This document shows positions 43,223 through 54,026 of a stretch of DNA of 64,000 bases, piece after piece. The notes beneath the pieces are model-generated. The model was not told the DNA's origin. It worked only from the letters and a program-made list of their open reading frames with translations, and did no database searches. Position 1 is the first letter of the stretch, and every line of letters starts with the position of its first letter. Source of the stretch: Crotalaria pallida (taxonomy: Eukaryota; Streptophyta; Magnoliopsida; Fabales; Fabaceae); the NCBI GenBank assembly GCA_037953625.1, contig CM075651.1, positions 124,462,501-124,526,500 on the forward strand. The letters run 5' to 3'. The position numbers were made by a program, and so were the translations under genes.

Positions 43223-43601
43223 GTATGTTAATCGATTAGACTGTGTCTTAATCGATTAGGCACTATTCAAATCAATTAAAAACTTGTTTTCTCATAACTA
43301 AACCTTTTCTTTCAAACCTTTAAGCGACCTATTGATTTTAGGTTAAGTGAAAACTCAAATTATGATATAATCATGACCTTGATAGAGATTCACTACCCTC
43401 TAAATAATCTACCCAAACTCATCAAAGTAAAAGACTCAACTAAAGATATTACAATTAAACACAAACTAAGTCTTCATGAGCTTGCTCTCTCTTCATCATT
43501 TGTTGAGTGTTGTTTGCTTGTTGAGCTTGAACTTGATCAACACATTTGAAGCTTGTTCAAAACCTTTTGTCATTATCAAAACATTCTCATTGGAACTTAC
43601 A

Positions 43602-43696
43602 AGGATATGAGGGTAGGGAGGACATTGTTGCAAAAACAGTGTGGGCGAAGAAGACTCCTGATGGCTTCAGTGCAATAGTCTTCCCACCTGAAGATG
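43602..43696 (+). pseudogene. Accessory ORF of element D, middle part
   Basis: 95 bases between solo LTR H and Athila G1 that keep the accessory ORF frame (A-K-T-V-W-A-K-K-T-P-D-G-F). Position and frame agree with the pieces at 31716-33293 and 60233-61089 once both insertions and their target duplications are set aside. Confidence 0.85.
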
Positions 43697-44342
43697 TGAT
43701 CGAGGCCGTACCCGATACAAATAAAAAAACAGTTTAAATATAGTACTAGGAAGTGACTCCTAGGTCATCTCCCAAGGAATATCTTATCAAGCAAAAGGTC
43801 AAACAGATAGTATGCACAGAAAATGGGGGGTTTTGTATTGAATGTTGAAATCTAAAGTTAAAACAGAAATAAAATAAAAACGAAGTAACAGATAAGGAAA
43901 AGCGGATAAACCCCTTTGACTCGCGTTCACAACTCTATCATCGGTCACAAAACGGGCCTAAATCATGGGCCAAATCCTAAGGAAAGCTAATCTCTAATTA
44001 AATCTAAAAAATATCCTATAGAAAAAATCTAAATCTTAAAAGATATAAACTAAATCTCAAATAATCCTAAAGATAGATTACAATCTTCACTTCATCATAT
44101 ATCTTCTCTTCCAAAATTAAATCTTCACTCCCAAAATGCCCAAAAAGCCCTTGTGCCAAATATGACCTGAAAATAAAAATAGAATTAATTAGGCTAAATA
44201 ATCCCAAATTAAACAATATTCGGAATATTAGTCCAATAAACTCTAAATCACTAAATCAATCTAAACAATGTCATATGGGAAACAAGTATCAATAATAGGA
44301 GTAAAATAATGCAAGGAATAATGGGAAATAAAATGCTCATCA
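43697..44342 (-). repeat. 3' LTR of element G1 (short form)
   Basis: 646 bp. Compared with the 1.12-kb LTRs it lacks the block between the 'catcggtcacaaaa' and 'cgggcctaaatc' landmarks (junction near 43950). The right LTR has the identical junction near 59835. Confidence 0.93.
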
Positions 44343-46194
44343 AACACCCCCACACTTATCCTTTTGCACTCTTGGGCAAAACTAAGAAATAGGACTGAGG
44401 AGATCAATATGCACCAAAGTGAATCATGCAACAAGATTACTACAACTAATGAATGCAAACCTAATAGATTACATACTTCACAATGAATTCTAGGAAATGC
44501 AAAGAAATGGGCAAAATCGAGCACACGAAGAGAATAAGGACCAAAGAATCAAGGCATCCATGAACATCATCCAATTATTTCAAATATGCAAAGAAAACCA
44601 ATGACATCAAGAGGGTAGTCACAAAGATAATAGAAACTCATAAGGATCACTCAAAAGTGTTTACACTCGAGTGTTTAAGGTTAATCATTGTATACACTCA
44701 AGGCACATCATGAAAAACAAACACAACCATAAGCTTGACAAGCCTCTAACATCAACAATCAACACACATGCACATTAAGATCAAAAGGTCTTTTCAGGGT
44801 TGTAGTGGGGCCAAGGACAAGGTAGGATAAAATATGGGAAATGTAGCTAAAACCAAGGGAATAGAGGAGCAATGGGGAATAAGTAAAAAGTAAGCAAAAT
44901 CCACCCCAAAATCAATAACCACTAATTCCAATCCTCTTTGCCTCAATCAACCTTTTATTCTATTTTTTTTTCTTTTTTTTATTTTTTTATAATTATTTTT
45001 TTCTTTTTTTTTATTAATTTTTTTCTTTTTTTGCATTGGAGAACTTCATGAACGAAAGGGAAGAAGAAACAACAAAAATGGCATAATGAGATAAAGCCAT
45101 AATTACATCACCGACCATAGAGGCAAAACCCAGAGGCAAAACTACTAGATTGATCCCTTAAGTTATTTTTTAGTTGCGATTCCGTCCCTTAACTTTTTTT
45201 CGTTTCAAATAAGTCCTGAAGTTGTTGAAGTGTAACAAATAAGTCCTTTCCGTTAATTTTTTTCATTAAGCGACACGTGTCACCATAAGAAAATTTGAAA
45301 AAAATTTATTAAATCATTTTTTTAATACGTGGCACCATTAGTTGAGTGACACGTGTCACTAAATAGAAAAAACTAACGGAAAGGACTTATTTGTTACACG
45401 ACAACAACTTCAGGACTTATTTGAAACGAAAAAAAGTTAAGGGACGAAATCGCAACCAAAAAATAACTTACAGGACCAATCTAGTGGTTTTGCCAAACCC
45501 AGAACTCACAAGAGATGAAGAACAAAGCACCCTCGCTTACTTAATACCCATTCCCAAAACAATTCCAAAGCTCCAACATTCCCTAAGGTTAGGACAATCA
45601 TGGTTTTTCAGTCATAGGCTTGTAATGAGCTAAAGAACAAAGAAAAGGGATATAAAGGCTCAAAGGGGCTATCAAAGGATAAATTCATTCAAGGTAGGCT
45701 CATATGGCTAGTGGCTTATTCAAGAAAAACAATGCCTAAATCATTTCAAAATGTGCATGGGAATATCAAGTATCAACAAGAGTCAAGTCAAGTTCTAGAG
45801 TGCAAGTAATCCAGAGTGCAATCACACATGAAAGAAAATTAGGTGGCATATATAGCAATCCACCCACAATTAAGGCTCAAATCCTCACAAAAGGGACAAT
45901 TCTATCACAGTGTGACCACCTCTTAATTATCAAAAGCAACTTTACACACAGAAATGCATGAATTCAGACACAAGATACCAACACTCTACTAAAATGAAGA
46001 AAAACATGCAAGAAAATGCCCAAAACTTAGCAAAACCTAAAAAATCAAAGCAAAAATATGCAACCTAAACTACTCTCCCCTCCCCCCACACTTAAATCAC
46101 ACATTGTCCTCAATGGAACACAAATAGAAGAATCAGACAGATATAGACAAGTGTAATAAAAGTAGTAAAGAAGGAGAAAAGAAAACTCCCTAAG
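44343..46194 (-). other. 3' non-coding region of element G1
   Basis: Colinear with the same region in C and F, with polypurine tract (44343-44357), a T-rich tract (44960-45035), a MITE insertion (45135-45494) and the interrupted second purine tract (46074-46087). No env-like gene. Confidence 0.85.
45135..45494. mobile_element. Mutator-type MITE, 360 bp
   Basis: Terminal inverted repeats of about 150 bases, roughly 90% alike, starting GGCAAAACTACTAGATTG on the left and ending CAATCTAGTGGTTTTGCC on the right. Perfect 9-bp target duplication AAACCCAGA (45126-45134 and 45495-45503). The empty site is seen in element C (near 18465-18480). Long TIRs with 9-bp duplication point to a non-autonomous MULE. 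The arms contain ACACGTGTC words near 45275 and 45350. No coding capacity. Confidence 0.92.
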
Positions 46195-47535
46195 TCATGG
46201 TGGGTCAAAGGTGGGTTCGACCAAAGAGGCTTCCTCCACAGGCGCATCATCCAAAGTAGGAGAGGTTAGGAAAGGCTTGAGTCGGTGGCCATTGACTTTG
46301 AAGCTCTTGTCTGTGGACTCACTCTTGATCTCCATAGTGCCATAAGGAAACACCTGGGTGACTACAAACGGTCCAATCCACTTAGAGCGAAGCTTTCCAC
46401 TCATGAGTCCAAGCCTAGAGTTGTAGAGCAACACTTTTTGAACAACCAAGAACTCCTTTCTGGAAATTGAGCTTTCATGGAGCTTCTTGGTCTTCTCTTT
46501 GTAGAACTTGGAGTTCTCATAGGCCTCCAAACGGATCTCATCTAGCTCACTCAACTGCAGCTTCCTCTCCTCACCCGCTTGATCAAGAGCTAAGTTACAT
46601 TGCTTCACAGCCCAATATGCACTGTGCTCTATTTCCACAGGCAGGTGACATGCCTTACCAAAGACAACCTGATAAGGTGACATCCCTATGGGTGCCTTGT
46701 AAGCAGTCCGATGGGCCCATAGAGCATCCTCCAATCGTGTGCTCCAATCCTTTCTATTAGGCTTCACCATCTTCTCCAAAATCCGCTTGATCTCTCTATT
46801 TGAAATCTCAGCTTGCCCATTGGTTTGGGGGTGATATGGTGCAGAAACTTTGTGCACAACCCCATACTTCTTGAGCAAAGCTTGCATGGATCTATTGCAA
46901 AAGTGTGTGCCTTGATCATTGACTATGGCTCTAGGTATGCCAAACCTGCAAAGGATATTAGACCTGACAAAATCTACAACAACCTGAGCATCATTAGTTC
47001 TGGTGGACTTAGCTTCCACCCATTTGGATACATAATCCACAGCAAGTAAGATATAATAAAAACCAAAAGAAATAGCAAAGGGGCCCATGAAATCTATACC
47101 CCAGACATCAAACACCTCACAGAACAACATAGGTTGTTGCGGCATCTGTTGCCTCCAAGATAGGGCGCCTCCTACTCTTTGACATTGCTCACATGAGCTG
47201 CAGATGTTGCTTGCATCCTTGAAGATGTTAGGCCAATAAAATCCAGGATCCAGCACCTTTCGTGTTGTCCTTTGAGTGCCAAGGTGGCCTCCAACTGGTG
47301 AAGCATGACAAAACTGGAGAACCGATTGGATCTCATGGTATGAAATGCACCTGCGAATGACATGATCACTGCAAAAACACCACAAATAGGGGTCTTCCCA
47401 TACATAATACTTGGCATCGCTCTTAAGTTTGTCTCTTTGAGCCTTGGATGCCAAGGGTGGAAAAACAGATGCAACTAGATAATTTACAATATCAGCAAAC
47501 CAAGGAGTAAGGGGAGGGGGATGTGAAACATGCAA
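46195..47535 (-). pseudogene. pol: Integrase of element G1
   Basis: Frame from 47535 to the normal stop at 46195. Zinc-binding N-domain with H...H and C-S-S-C-E-Q-C (about 47180-47300). Core with G-I-D-F, then N-D-Q-G and N-G-Q-A-E (about 46810-47110), so the D,D-35-E residues look intact. C-domain with G-P-F-V-V near 46360, and the P-T-F-D-P-P end. It is separated from RNase H by a frame change near 47580, so it would not be made as part of the polyprotein. Confidence 0.93.
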
Positions 47536-47560
47536 AGCTAAAAGCTGCTCATCCGAGAAG

Positions 47561-48177
47561 TCATCCCGGATAGGAAATGCATCCTCCTCTCTCTATTCTG
47601 CTCAAGTGGTCTGCGACAAGGTTATGCGCACCACTCTGATCCTGAATCTCAAGATCAAACTCCTGGAGGAGCAACATCCGCCTAATCAACCTAGGTTTGG
47701 AATCTGTCTTTTTCAAAAGATACTTCAGAGCAGCATGATCAGTATACGCTACAACCTTAGAACCTAACAGATATGATCTAAACTTATCAAGTGCAAAGAC
47801 AATGGCTAACAGCTCTTTTTCAGTTGTGGTGTAATTAACTTGTGCTGAATCTAAAGTCCTAGATGCATAATAAATCACATGAGATAGCTTACCAACCCTT
47901 TGGGAGAGAACTGCTCCCAAAGCATAATTCGAGGCATCGGTCATGAGCTCAAATGGGAGGGTCCAGTCAGGTGGTTGGATGATGGGAGTGGTGGTGAGTT
48001 CTCTCTTTAGCTCATCAAATGCCTTCTTGCATTGGTCTCCAAACTCAAATGAGGTATCCTTTTGAAGCAAGTTGGATAGTGGAAGGGCTATCTTGCTAAA
48101 GTTTTGAATAAACCTGCGATAGAAACCTACATGGCCAAGAAAAGAACGCACCTCTCGCACGCAAGAGGGGTATGGCA
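47561..48177 (-). pseudogene. pol: RT end and RNase H of element G1
   Basis: Continues RT on the left side of the copia G2 insertion (S-F-L-G-H-V-G-F-Y), then RNase H with M-T-D-A-S near 47940, T-D-H-A-A-L near 47735 and A-D-H-L-S-R near 47600. A one-base change near 47580 shifts the frame before integrase. Confidence 0.92.
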
Positions 48178-49745
48178 TGTAAGTTCCATGATGAATGTTT
48201 TGATAATGACAAAGTGTTTTGAACAAGCTATCATGTGATGATCAAGTTCAAGTTCAACAAGCAACAACAAACATCAAGTGAAGAAGAGAGAACAAGCTCA
48301 TGAAGACTTAAGTTTGAGTGTAATTGTTTTTATTTTACCTTTTGCCTCTCAAGCTTCATAGGTTTTCATTTGGGTAGTTTGTTTAGAGGGTAGTGAATCT
48401 CATTCATAAGTCATGATTTAATCATAATTTGAGTTTTCACTTAACCTAGAATCAATAGGTGGCTTAAAGGTTTTAAAGGAAAGGTTGGTTTTTGAGAAAA
48501 CAAGTTTTAAACAAGTGCAGTAGCAATCTACTCGAGTAAATCAAGATTTAATCGAGTAGTACTCGAGTATGCTGCAATTTACTCGAGTAAACACTGTTGA
48601 ACTGATTTTTAAAATACGATTTTCACTTCTCAAAATCAGTTTTTAAGTGCCATAACTTTTGGGTATTCTATATAAACCTTTTCCTAACCTTTGTGATCAT
48701 AACCCATCATTTTGATATTCATTTTACAAAGAATCAAGCCACTCTATTCTCTCTCAATTTCAAAGATCAAAGCTTTTCTATTTTCATATTATTTGATCAA
48801 GAACCTTTGAATCTCTTGTGTGATTTGTCATAGCTATTGATTGAGATTCATTAGGATTGTTATGTGTATTCATTGAGTTGTAATCTTTGCAATAAGGCAA
48901 GCCACTACAACAAACAAGAAGCCTTGGTGTGTCGATTATCATCAAGCAACGTTCATTGAAGAAGAAGAAGTCTTGGTTGTGAATCAAGCAAGGAGAAGCC
49001 TTGATGTGTAGATTATCATCAAGCAATTGAAGACTTTTTGTGTCGATTATCAACAAGGGGTAGAGGTTAGATTAGAGAGAAGATCAATAGGATTACAAGG
49101 CAAGGGTGTCGGTTATCTCTTGTAGGCTAGCAAGAAGGAAGTCTTGTGAGGCAATCACTTGTAATTTGAGAACTCTAATTCCTCATAGTGAAGAATCTCT
49201 CTTGGTTGAAGAGGGGACTGGATGTAGCTTTCAAGCGGGTGAAAGTGAACCAGGATAAATCGCTGTGTCATATCTCTAAACCCTTACTCTTTATATTCAA
49301 GTCATTTGATTGCGTTCTTGGTTGAAAACCTAGAAAGATTGATTTTCATAATTGATTGAATTGAATCTTTAATTGTTCAAATTGATAAAGGGAAAATCAT
49401 TTTCATAACTAGGTTAATCAATAAGAATATAGGTGTTAATCATCTCCGTTGAATCTCTGATCTTTCATGTGAATTGATTGATTTTCGTATGCGAATGAAA
49501 ACTTGATTTTTCTGGTTTCTGTCAGATATACTCGAGTAAACGAGTCTTTAATCGAGTACTACTCGAGTACTCTGAAATCTACTCGAGTAAACCTGGGAGT
49601 TTTTGGAAAAATATTTTGTTTTAATTGTTTCGATTTGTTTCGTTCGAAAATCTTTCAAGGTATCTTGTACACCTATTCAACCCCCCCTTCTAGGTGTATT
49701 CCTAGGGTTCCTTTGTCTCTCCAACCACCAGCTGCGGTTTCCTCA
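48178..49745 (+). repeat. Left LTR of element G2
   Basis: 1568 bp, TGTAAGTTCC...GGTTTCCTCA. Contains CTCGAG palindromes in two clusters (about 48528-48595 and 49530-49585) and a TATA box at 48669-48676. Confidence 0.95.
48669..48676 (+). promoter_or_regulatory. TATA box in left LTR of G2
   Basis: TATATAAA in a C/T-flanked context, mid-LTR. The same box is at 52950-52957 in the right LTR. Confidence 0.65.
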
Positions 49746-49747
49746 AT

Positions 49748-49759
49748 TGGTATCAGAGC
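49748..49759 (+). other. Primer binding site of G2 (tRNA-iMet)
   Basis: TGGTATCAGAGC begins two bases after the LTR and complements the 3' end of initiator methionine tRNA. Confidence 0.93.
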
Positions 49760-49818
49760 TCGGTCGAAAGACACGAGCATAAGAGCTTTTTCGTAAAGAT
49801 CCTAGTTAAGTAACCGCA

Positions 49819-51612
49819 ATGGGTTCTATGAATCCCTTTGGTGGTGAAGGTGCTTCAATAAGTCGTCCTCCATTGTTTACCAGAGAAGGCTATGCACATT
49901 GGAAAGTTAGAATGAAAATCTTTATCCAAGCCATAGATAGTGAAATTTGGAAAGTAGTTGAAAAAGGTCCTCATATCCCCTCTAGTTTAGTTGAAGGTGT
50001 AGAACAATTGATCCCCGAGGATAAGTGGAAGGATGATGATAGAAAGAAAGTTCAATATGATTATAAAGCAAAGAATATCATTACCTCCGCTTTATCCTAT
50101 GACGAGTTCTTTAGAGTTTCTCAATGTTCTAGTGCTAAGGAAATGTGGGACACTTTACAAGTGACTCATGAAGGAACTAGTGAGGTTAGGAGAGCTAGAT
50201 TGAATGCTTTAATGCGTGATTATGAATTGTTTCAAATGCTTCCAAATGAATCTATAAATGATATGCAAAAGCGTTTTACTCACATTATAAATCATTTACT
50301 TGCTCTTGGTAAAACTTTTCTTAAAGGTGAACTTTCTAACAAAGTGTTGAGATGTTTAGACAGGAATTGGCAACCAAAAGTAACGGCTATCGTTGAATCT
50401 AAAGATTTGGATGCTATGGATCTAGCAACACTTTTCGGAAAGCTTCAAGAACATGAAATGGAGCTTGGACGCTTGAATATCAATGAAGAGTTGGATAAAA
50501 ACAAAGAAAGAAAGGGACTTGCTCTTAAAGTCAAGAGTAGATCTTACAAAAAGAAAGAGAGTTCCGATGATGATGATAGTGAAGATTCCGATTCCGATAT
50601 TGATGAAAAAGACATGAAACTTTTGCTAAGAAAGTTTGACAAGTTTCTAAGGAGAAAAGGAAGGTTGAACAAGGATAAAAGTAAAGAGAAGGATTCCCCA
50701 CACTACAAGATCAAAACTTCAAGAGAAGGTGTAGTTTGCCATGAATGTGGAAAGCCCGGTCATCTCAAGTATTCATGCTCTAGATATCTCAAGAAGAAGG
50801 AGAAAGACAAGAAGAATTCCAAGCATAAAAGAGCATACATAGTTTGGGATAGTGATGAAGATAACAAGAAAAGCACATCGAGTAGTTCATCGGATAATGA
50901 AGAAGTCGCTTGTCTCAACTTGATAACTCTAGTAGATGATGAAGAACAAAGTTCAAATGATGAATCAAGTTATCAAAGCAAGGATAGCGATGTAAGTCAT
51001 ACTAAATCCGAAATTTCTTCTAAATATGAATTGTTATATAATGCTTATGAAGAAATGCATGAACAACTTGAAAAACTAGCTTTGAAAAACATTGAAAGAA
51101 AGAAGCTCATTTTGAAATATCAAAAAGAGATTTTAGAACTTCAAAAACAAGTTGATGAGCTTAATCTTGAAAATGAAACTCTTGATCTTATATATGCTAG
51201 TTCTTCTTGTGATTGTGCTGGTAGAGTGAATATTGTGGTTTATTGTGAGAATTGCAAGTTGCTTAAAGATGAAAATGCTATTTTGAAAAATAAGCTTGCA
51301 AGTTTCACAAGTGGTGATATTAAATTGCGCACATTGTTAAATTTTCAAAGAGAAAATTCAAACAAGTTTGGTTTGGGTTATACTAATGCTAAGAGTAAAT
51401 CTCATAGAAATGTTGTTGATTTTTCTAAAGTTGATTTTTCAAATGCACCAACATGTTTCTATTGTGGTACTCATGGACATACTTCAAATGTGTGTTATAT
51501 TAAAGTGCATGGTATACCTAAAGGAGATTTTGTTTGGATGAAAAAGGGTGAAAGTCCCTACACTAATAAAAATGGATCCAAAACTATTTGGATACCAAAA
51601 AGAAAAGCATGA
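49819..51612 (+). CDS. gag: Gag of copia element G2
   Basis: Intact 597-codon frame. N-terminal W-K-V-R-M and UBN2-type capsid domain about residues 20-220 (A-K-E-M-W-D-T-L, with M-Q-K-R-F-T). Acidic Asp/Ser tract about 250-265. Zinc knuckle C-H-E-C-G-K-P-G-H-L-K-Y-S-C near 310. Acidic/Ser region and a predicted coiled coil about 390-470. Second knuckle C-F-Y-C-G-T-H-G-H-T-S-N-V-C near 550, and a basic tail ending W-I-P-K-R-K-A. The start is the first ATG after the primer site in good context. The frame ends where pol should begin and there is no pol. Absence of stops in a 0.8%-diverged element suggests recent mobility using another element's enzymes. Confidence 0.95.
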   Translation: MGSMNPFGGEGASISRPPLFTREGYAHWKVRMKIFIQAIDSEIWKVVEKGPHIPSSLVEGVEQLIPEDKWKDDDRKKVQYDYKAKNIITSALSYDEFFRVSQCSSAKEMWDTLQVTHEGTSEVRRARLNALMRDYELFQMLPNESINDMQKRFTHIINHLLALGKTFLKGELSNKVLRCLDRNWQPKVTAIVESKDLDAMDLATLFGKLQEHEMELGRLNINEELDKNKERKGLALKVKSRSYKKKESSDDDDSEDSDSDIDEKDMKLLLRKFDKFLRRKGRLNKDKSKEKDSPHYKIKTSREGVVCHECGKPGHLKYSCSRYLKKKEKDKKNSKHKRAYIVWDSDEDNKKSTSSSSSDNEEVACLNLITLVDDEEQSSNDESSYQSKDSDVSHTKSEISSKYELLYNAYEEMHEQLEKLALKNIERKKLILKYQKEILELQKQVDELNLENETLDLIYASSSCDCAGRVNIVVYCENCKLLKDENAILKNKLASFTSGDIKLRTLLNFQRENSNKFGLGYTNAKSKSHRNVVDFSKVDFSNAPTCFYCGTHGHTSNVCYIKVHGIPKGDFVWMKKGESPYTNKNGSKTIWIPKRKA

Positions 51613-52458
51613 TTGTTTTGTAGGTATGATTGAAGAGCAAAGAGAGCTTACAAGTGTTATTCATATTTGCATCTTCAATTGGTATCAAAAGAAGTCCTAC
51701 AATATGGTACAAATGTTATGGTTAGTTTGTGAACTTCATATGGTATCTTCTCAATTGGTATTACTTTTCTAAATGTTTAATTAAATCATTTGGTATCATT
51801 GAGTAGATTCATAGATGGTTATCATGATATAGAGACATGCTTTGGTTGTTATTAAAGAAATATCACAATTGGTATCAAATATTTGTTGATATATGTACTT
51901 CTTTACAATTGATATCTTCTTTGTTAAGTGATATTATGATATTTTAGTTCTGTACATTGTTATATTCTCTTGTCAATTGGTATCACATTGCAAAGTATAG
52001 TTCTATTGTATTTGTTTAATTGGTATCAATGTTGTAAAGAAATGATCATTGATTTCTTACCTTGGCTTAGATGTTATATTTCAATTGGTATATATTACTT
52101 TTTGATAATGCCAAAGGGGGAGAAATATGATGTTTTGAATGAAATGATTGTTGGATAAATATTATGATTTTTAGATGTTTGTTTGGAGAAATGGTATTAA
52201 TGGTATGTTTTGAAAAATGAGAGAAATGATATGTTTGTTTGGAGAAAGGTTGTTTTGTTGTTTTTATGTAGGTTGAGCTAAGTTGTTGAAGATAGGGGGA
52301 GAATCAAGCTTCTACCTAGTGGTATTCAAAAGTTAAATGCATTGATTAAGGGGGAGCAAGAGTCTCACCAAGTGATCAAATTGTTAAAGCATCAACAACT
52401 TCAAAGAACTTTTGGAGAACTTCAAAACATGGTTTGTCATTTTCAAAAAGGGGGAGAT
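51613..52458 (+). other. 3' non-coding region of G2 with primer-site-like repeats
   Basis: 846 bases with no ORF. At least eight copies of AATTGGTATC(A) or one-mismatch forms occur on the + strand, near 51676, 51752, 51788, 51866, 51906, 51974, 52017 and 52082. They match the primer site and the two bases before it. Then a G-rich stretch and the polypurine tract (52447-52458). Confidence 0.85.
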
Positions 52459-54026
52459 TGTAAGCTCCATGATGAATGTTTTGATAATGACAAAGTTTTT
52501 TGAACAAGCTATCATGTGATGATCAAGTTCAAGTTCAACAAGCAACAACAAACATCAAGTGAAGAAGAGAGAACAAGCTCATGAAGACTTAAGTTTGAGT
52601 GTAATTGTTTTTGTTTTATCTTTTGCCTCTCAAGCTTCATAGGTTTTCATTTGGGTAGTTTGTTTAGAGGGTAGTGAATCTCATTCATAACTCATGATTT
52701 AATCATAATTTGAGTTTTCACTTAACCTAGAATCAATAGGTGGCTTAAAGGTTTTAAAGGAAAGGTTGGTTTTTGAGAAAACAAGTTTTAAACAAGTGCA
52801 GTAGCAATCTACTCGAGTAAATCAAGATTTAATCGAGTAGTACTCGAGTATGCTGCAATTTACTCGAGTAAACACTGTTGAACTGATTTTTAAAATACGA
52901 TTTTCACTTCTCAAAATCAGTTTTTAAGTGCCATAACTTTTGGGTATTCTATATAAACCTTTTCCTAACCTTTGTGATCATAACCCATCATTTTGATATT
53001 CATTTTACAAAGAATCAAGCCACTCTATTCTCTCTCAATTTCAAAGATCAAAGCTTTTCTATTTTCATATTATTTGATCAAGAACCTTTGAATCTCTTGT
53101 GTGATTTGTCATAGCTATTGATTGAGATTCATTAGGATTGTTATGTGTATTCATTGAGTTGTAATCTTTGCAATAAGGCAAGCCACTACAACAAACAAGA
53201 AGCCTTGGTGTGTCGATTATCATCAAGCAATGTTCATTGAAGAAGAAGAAGTCTTGGTTGTGAATCAAGCAAGTAGAAGCCTTGATGTGTAGATTATCAT
53301 CAAGCAATTGAAGACTTGTTGTGTCGATTATCAACAAGGGGTAGAGGTTAGATTAGAGAGAAGATCAATAGGATTACAAGGCAAGGGTGTCGGTTATCTC
53401 TTGTAGGCTAGCAAGAAGGAAGTCTTGTGAGGCAATCACTTGTAATTTGAGAACTCTAATTCGTCATAGTGAAGAATCTCTCTTGGTTGAAGAGGGGACT
53501 GGATGTAGCTTTCAAGCGGGTGAAAGTGAACCAGGATAAATCGTTGTGTCGTATCTCTAAACCCTTACTCTTTATATTCAAGTCATTTGATTGCGTTCTT
53601 GGTTGAAAACCTAGAAAGATTGATTTTCATAATTGATTGAATTGAATCTTTAATTGTTCAAATTGATAAAGGGAAAATCATTTTCATAACTAGGTTAATC
53701 AATAAGAATATAGGTGTTAATCATCTCCGTTGAATCTCTGATCTTTCATGTGAATTGATTGATTTTCGTATGCGAATGAAAACTTGATTTTTCTGGTTTC
53801 TGTCAGATTTACTCGAGTAAACGAGTCTTTAATCGAGTACTACTCGAGTACTCTGAAATCTACTCGAGTAAACCTGAGAGTTTTTGGAAAAATATTTTGT
53901 TTTAATTGTTTCGATTTGTTTCGTTCGAAAATCTTTCAAGGTATCTTGTACACCTATTCAACCCCCCCTTCTAGGTGTATTCCTAGGGTTCCTTTGTCTC
54001 TCCAACCACCAGCTGCGGTTTCCTCA
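52459..54026 (+). repeat. Right LTR of element G2
   Basis: 1568 bp, about 13 differences from the left LTR. The CTCGAG palindromes and TATA box are conserved. Confidence 0.95.

Larger units (their letters stand above)
33294..43601 (-). mobile_element. Copia solo LTR (element H), split by Athila F
   Basis: LTR in minus orientation in two pieces: 33294-34502 and 43223-43601, together about 1583 bp without the inner target duplication. Its ends (TGTAAGTTCC... on the minus strand at 43601; ...TTTCATCA at 33294) and its interior match the copia LTRs of G2 (48178-49745), with divergence. The flanks AGGCT (33289-33293) and AGGAT (43602-43606) are a 5-bp target duplication with one change; either version keeps the coding sense of the D accessory ORF it interrupts. 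TATATAAA lies near 34397 (minus strand). No internal region remains. Confidence 0.85.
48178..54026 (+). mobile_element. Gag-only copia element G2 (TR-GAG type)
   Basis: 5849-bp element with 1568-bp LTRs (48178-49745 and 52459-54026; about 13 differences, 0.8%). tRNA-iMet primer site at 49748, one gag ORF, and polypurine tract AAAAGGGGGAGAT just before the right LTR. No protease, integrase, RT or RNase H sequence anywhere. Target flanks TGGCA (48173-48177) and AGGCA (54027-54031) differ by one base; AGGCA is the ancestral form judged from element C. It is inserted in the RT of G1. The structure fits the 'terminal repeat with gag' class of non-autonomous elements. Confidence 0.94.

Noticed and set aside
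43546..43737. 63-codon + strand ORF as a separate gene
   Set aside because: It is a chimera of copia LTR H, a 95-base piece of the D accessory ORF and the Athila G1 LTR end.
51548..52158. Small ORFs after G2 gag as possible pol remnants
   Set aside because: They read through the ATTGGTATC repeats and show no protease, integrase or RT motif.
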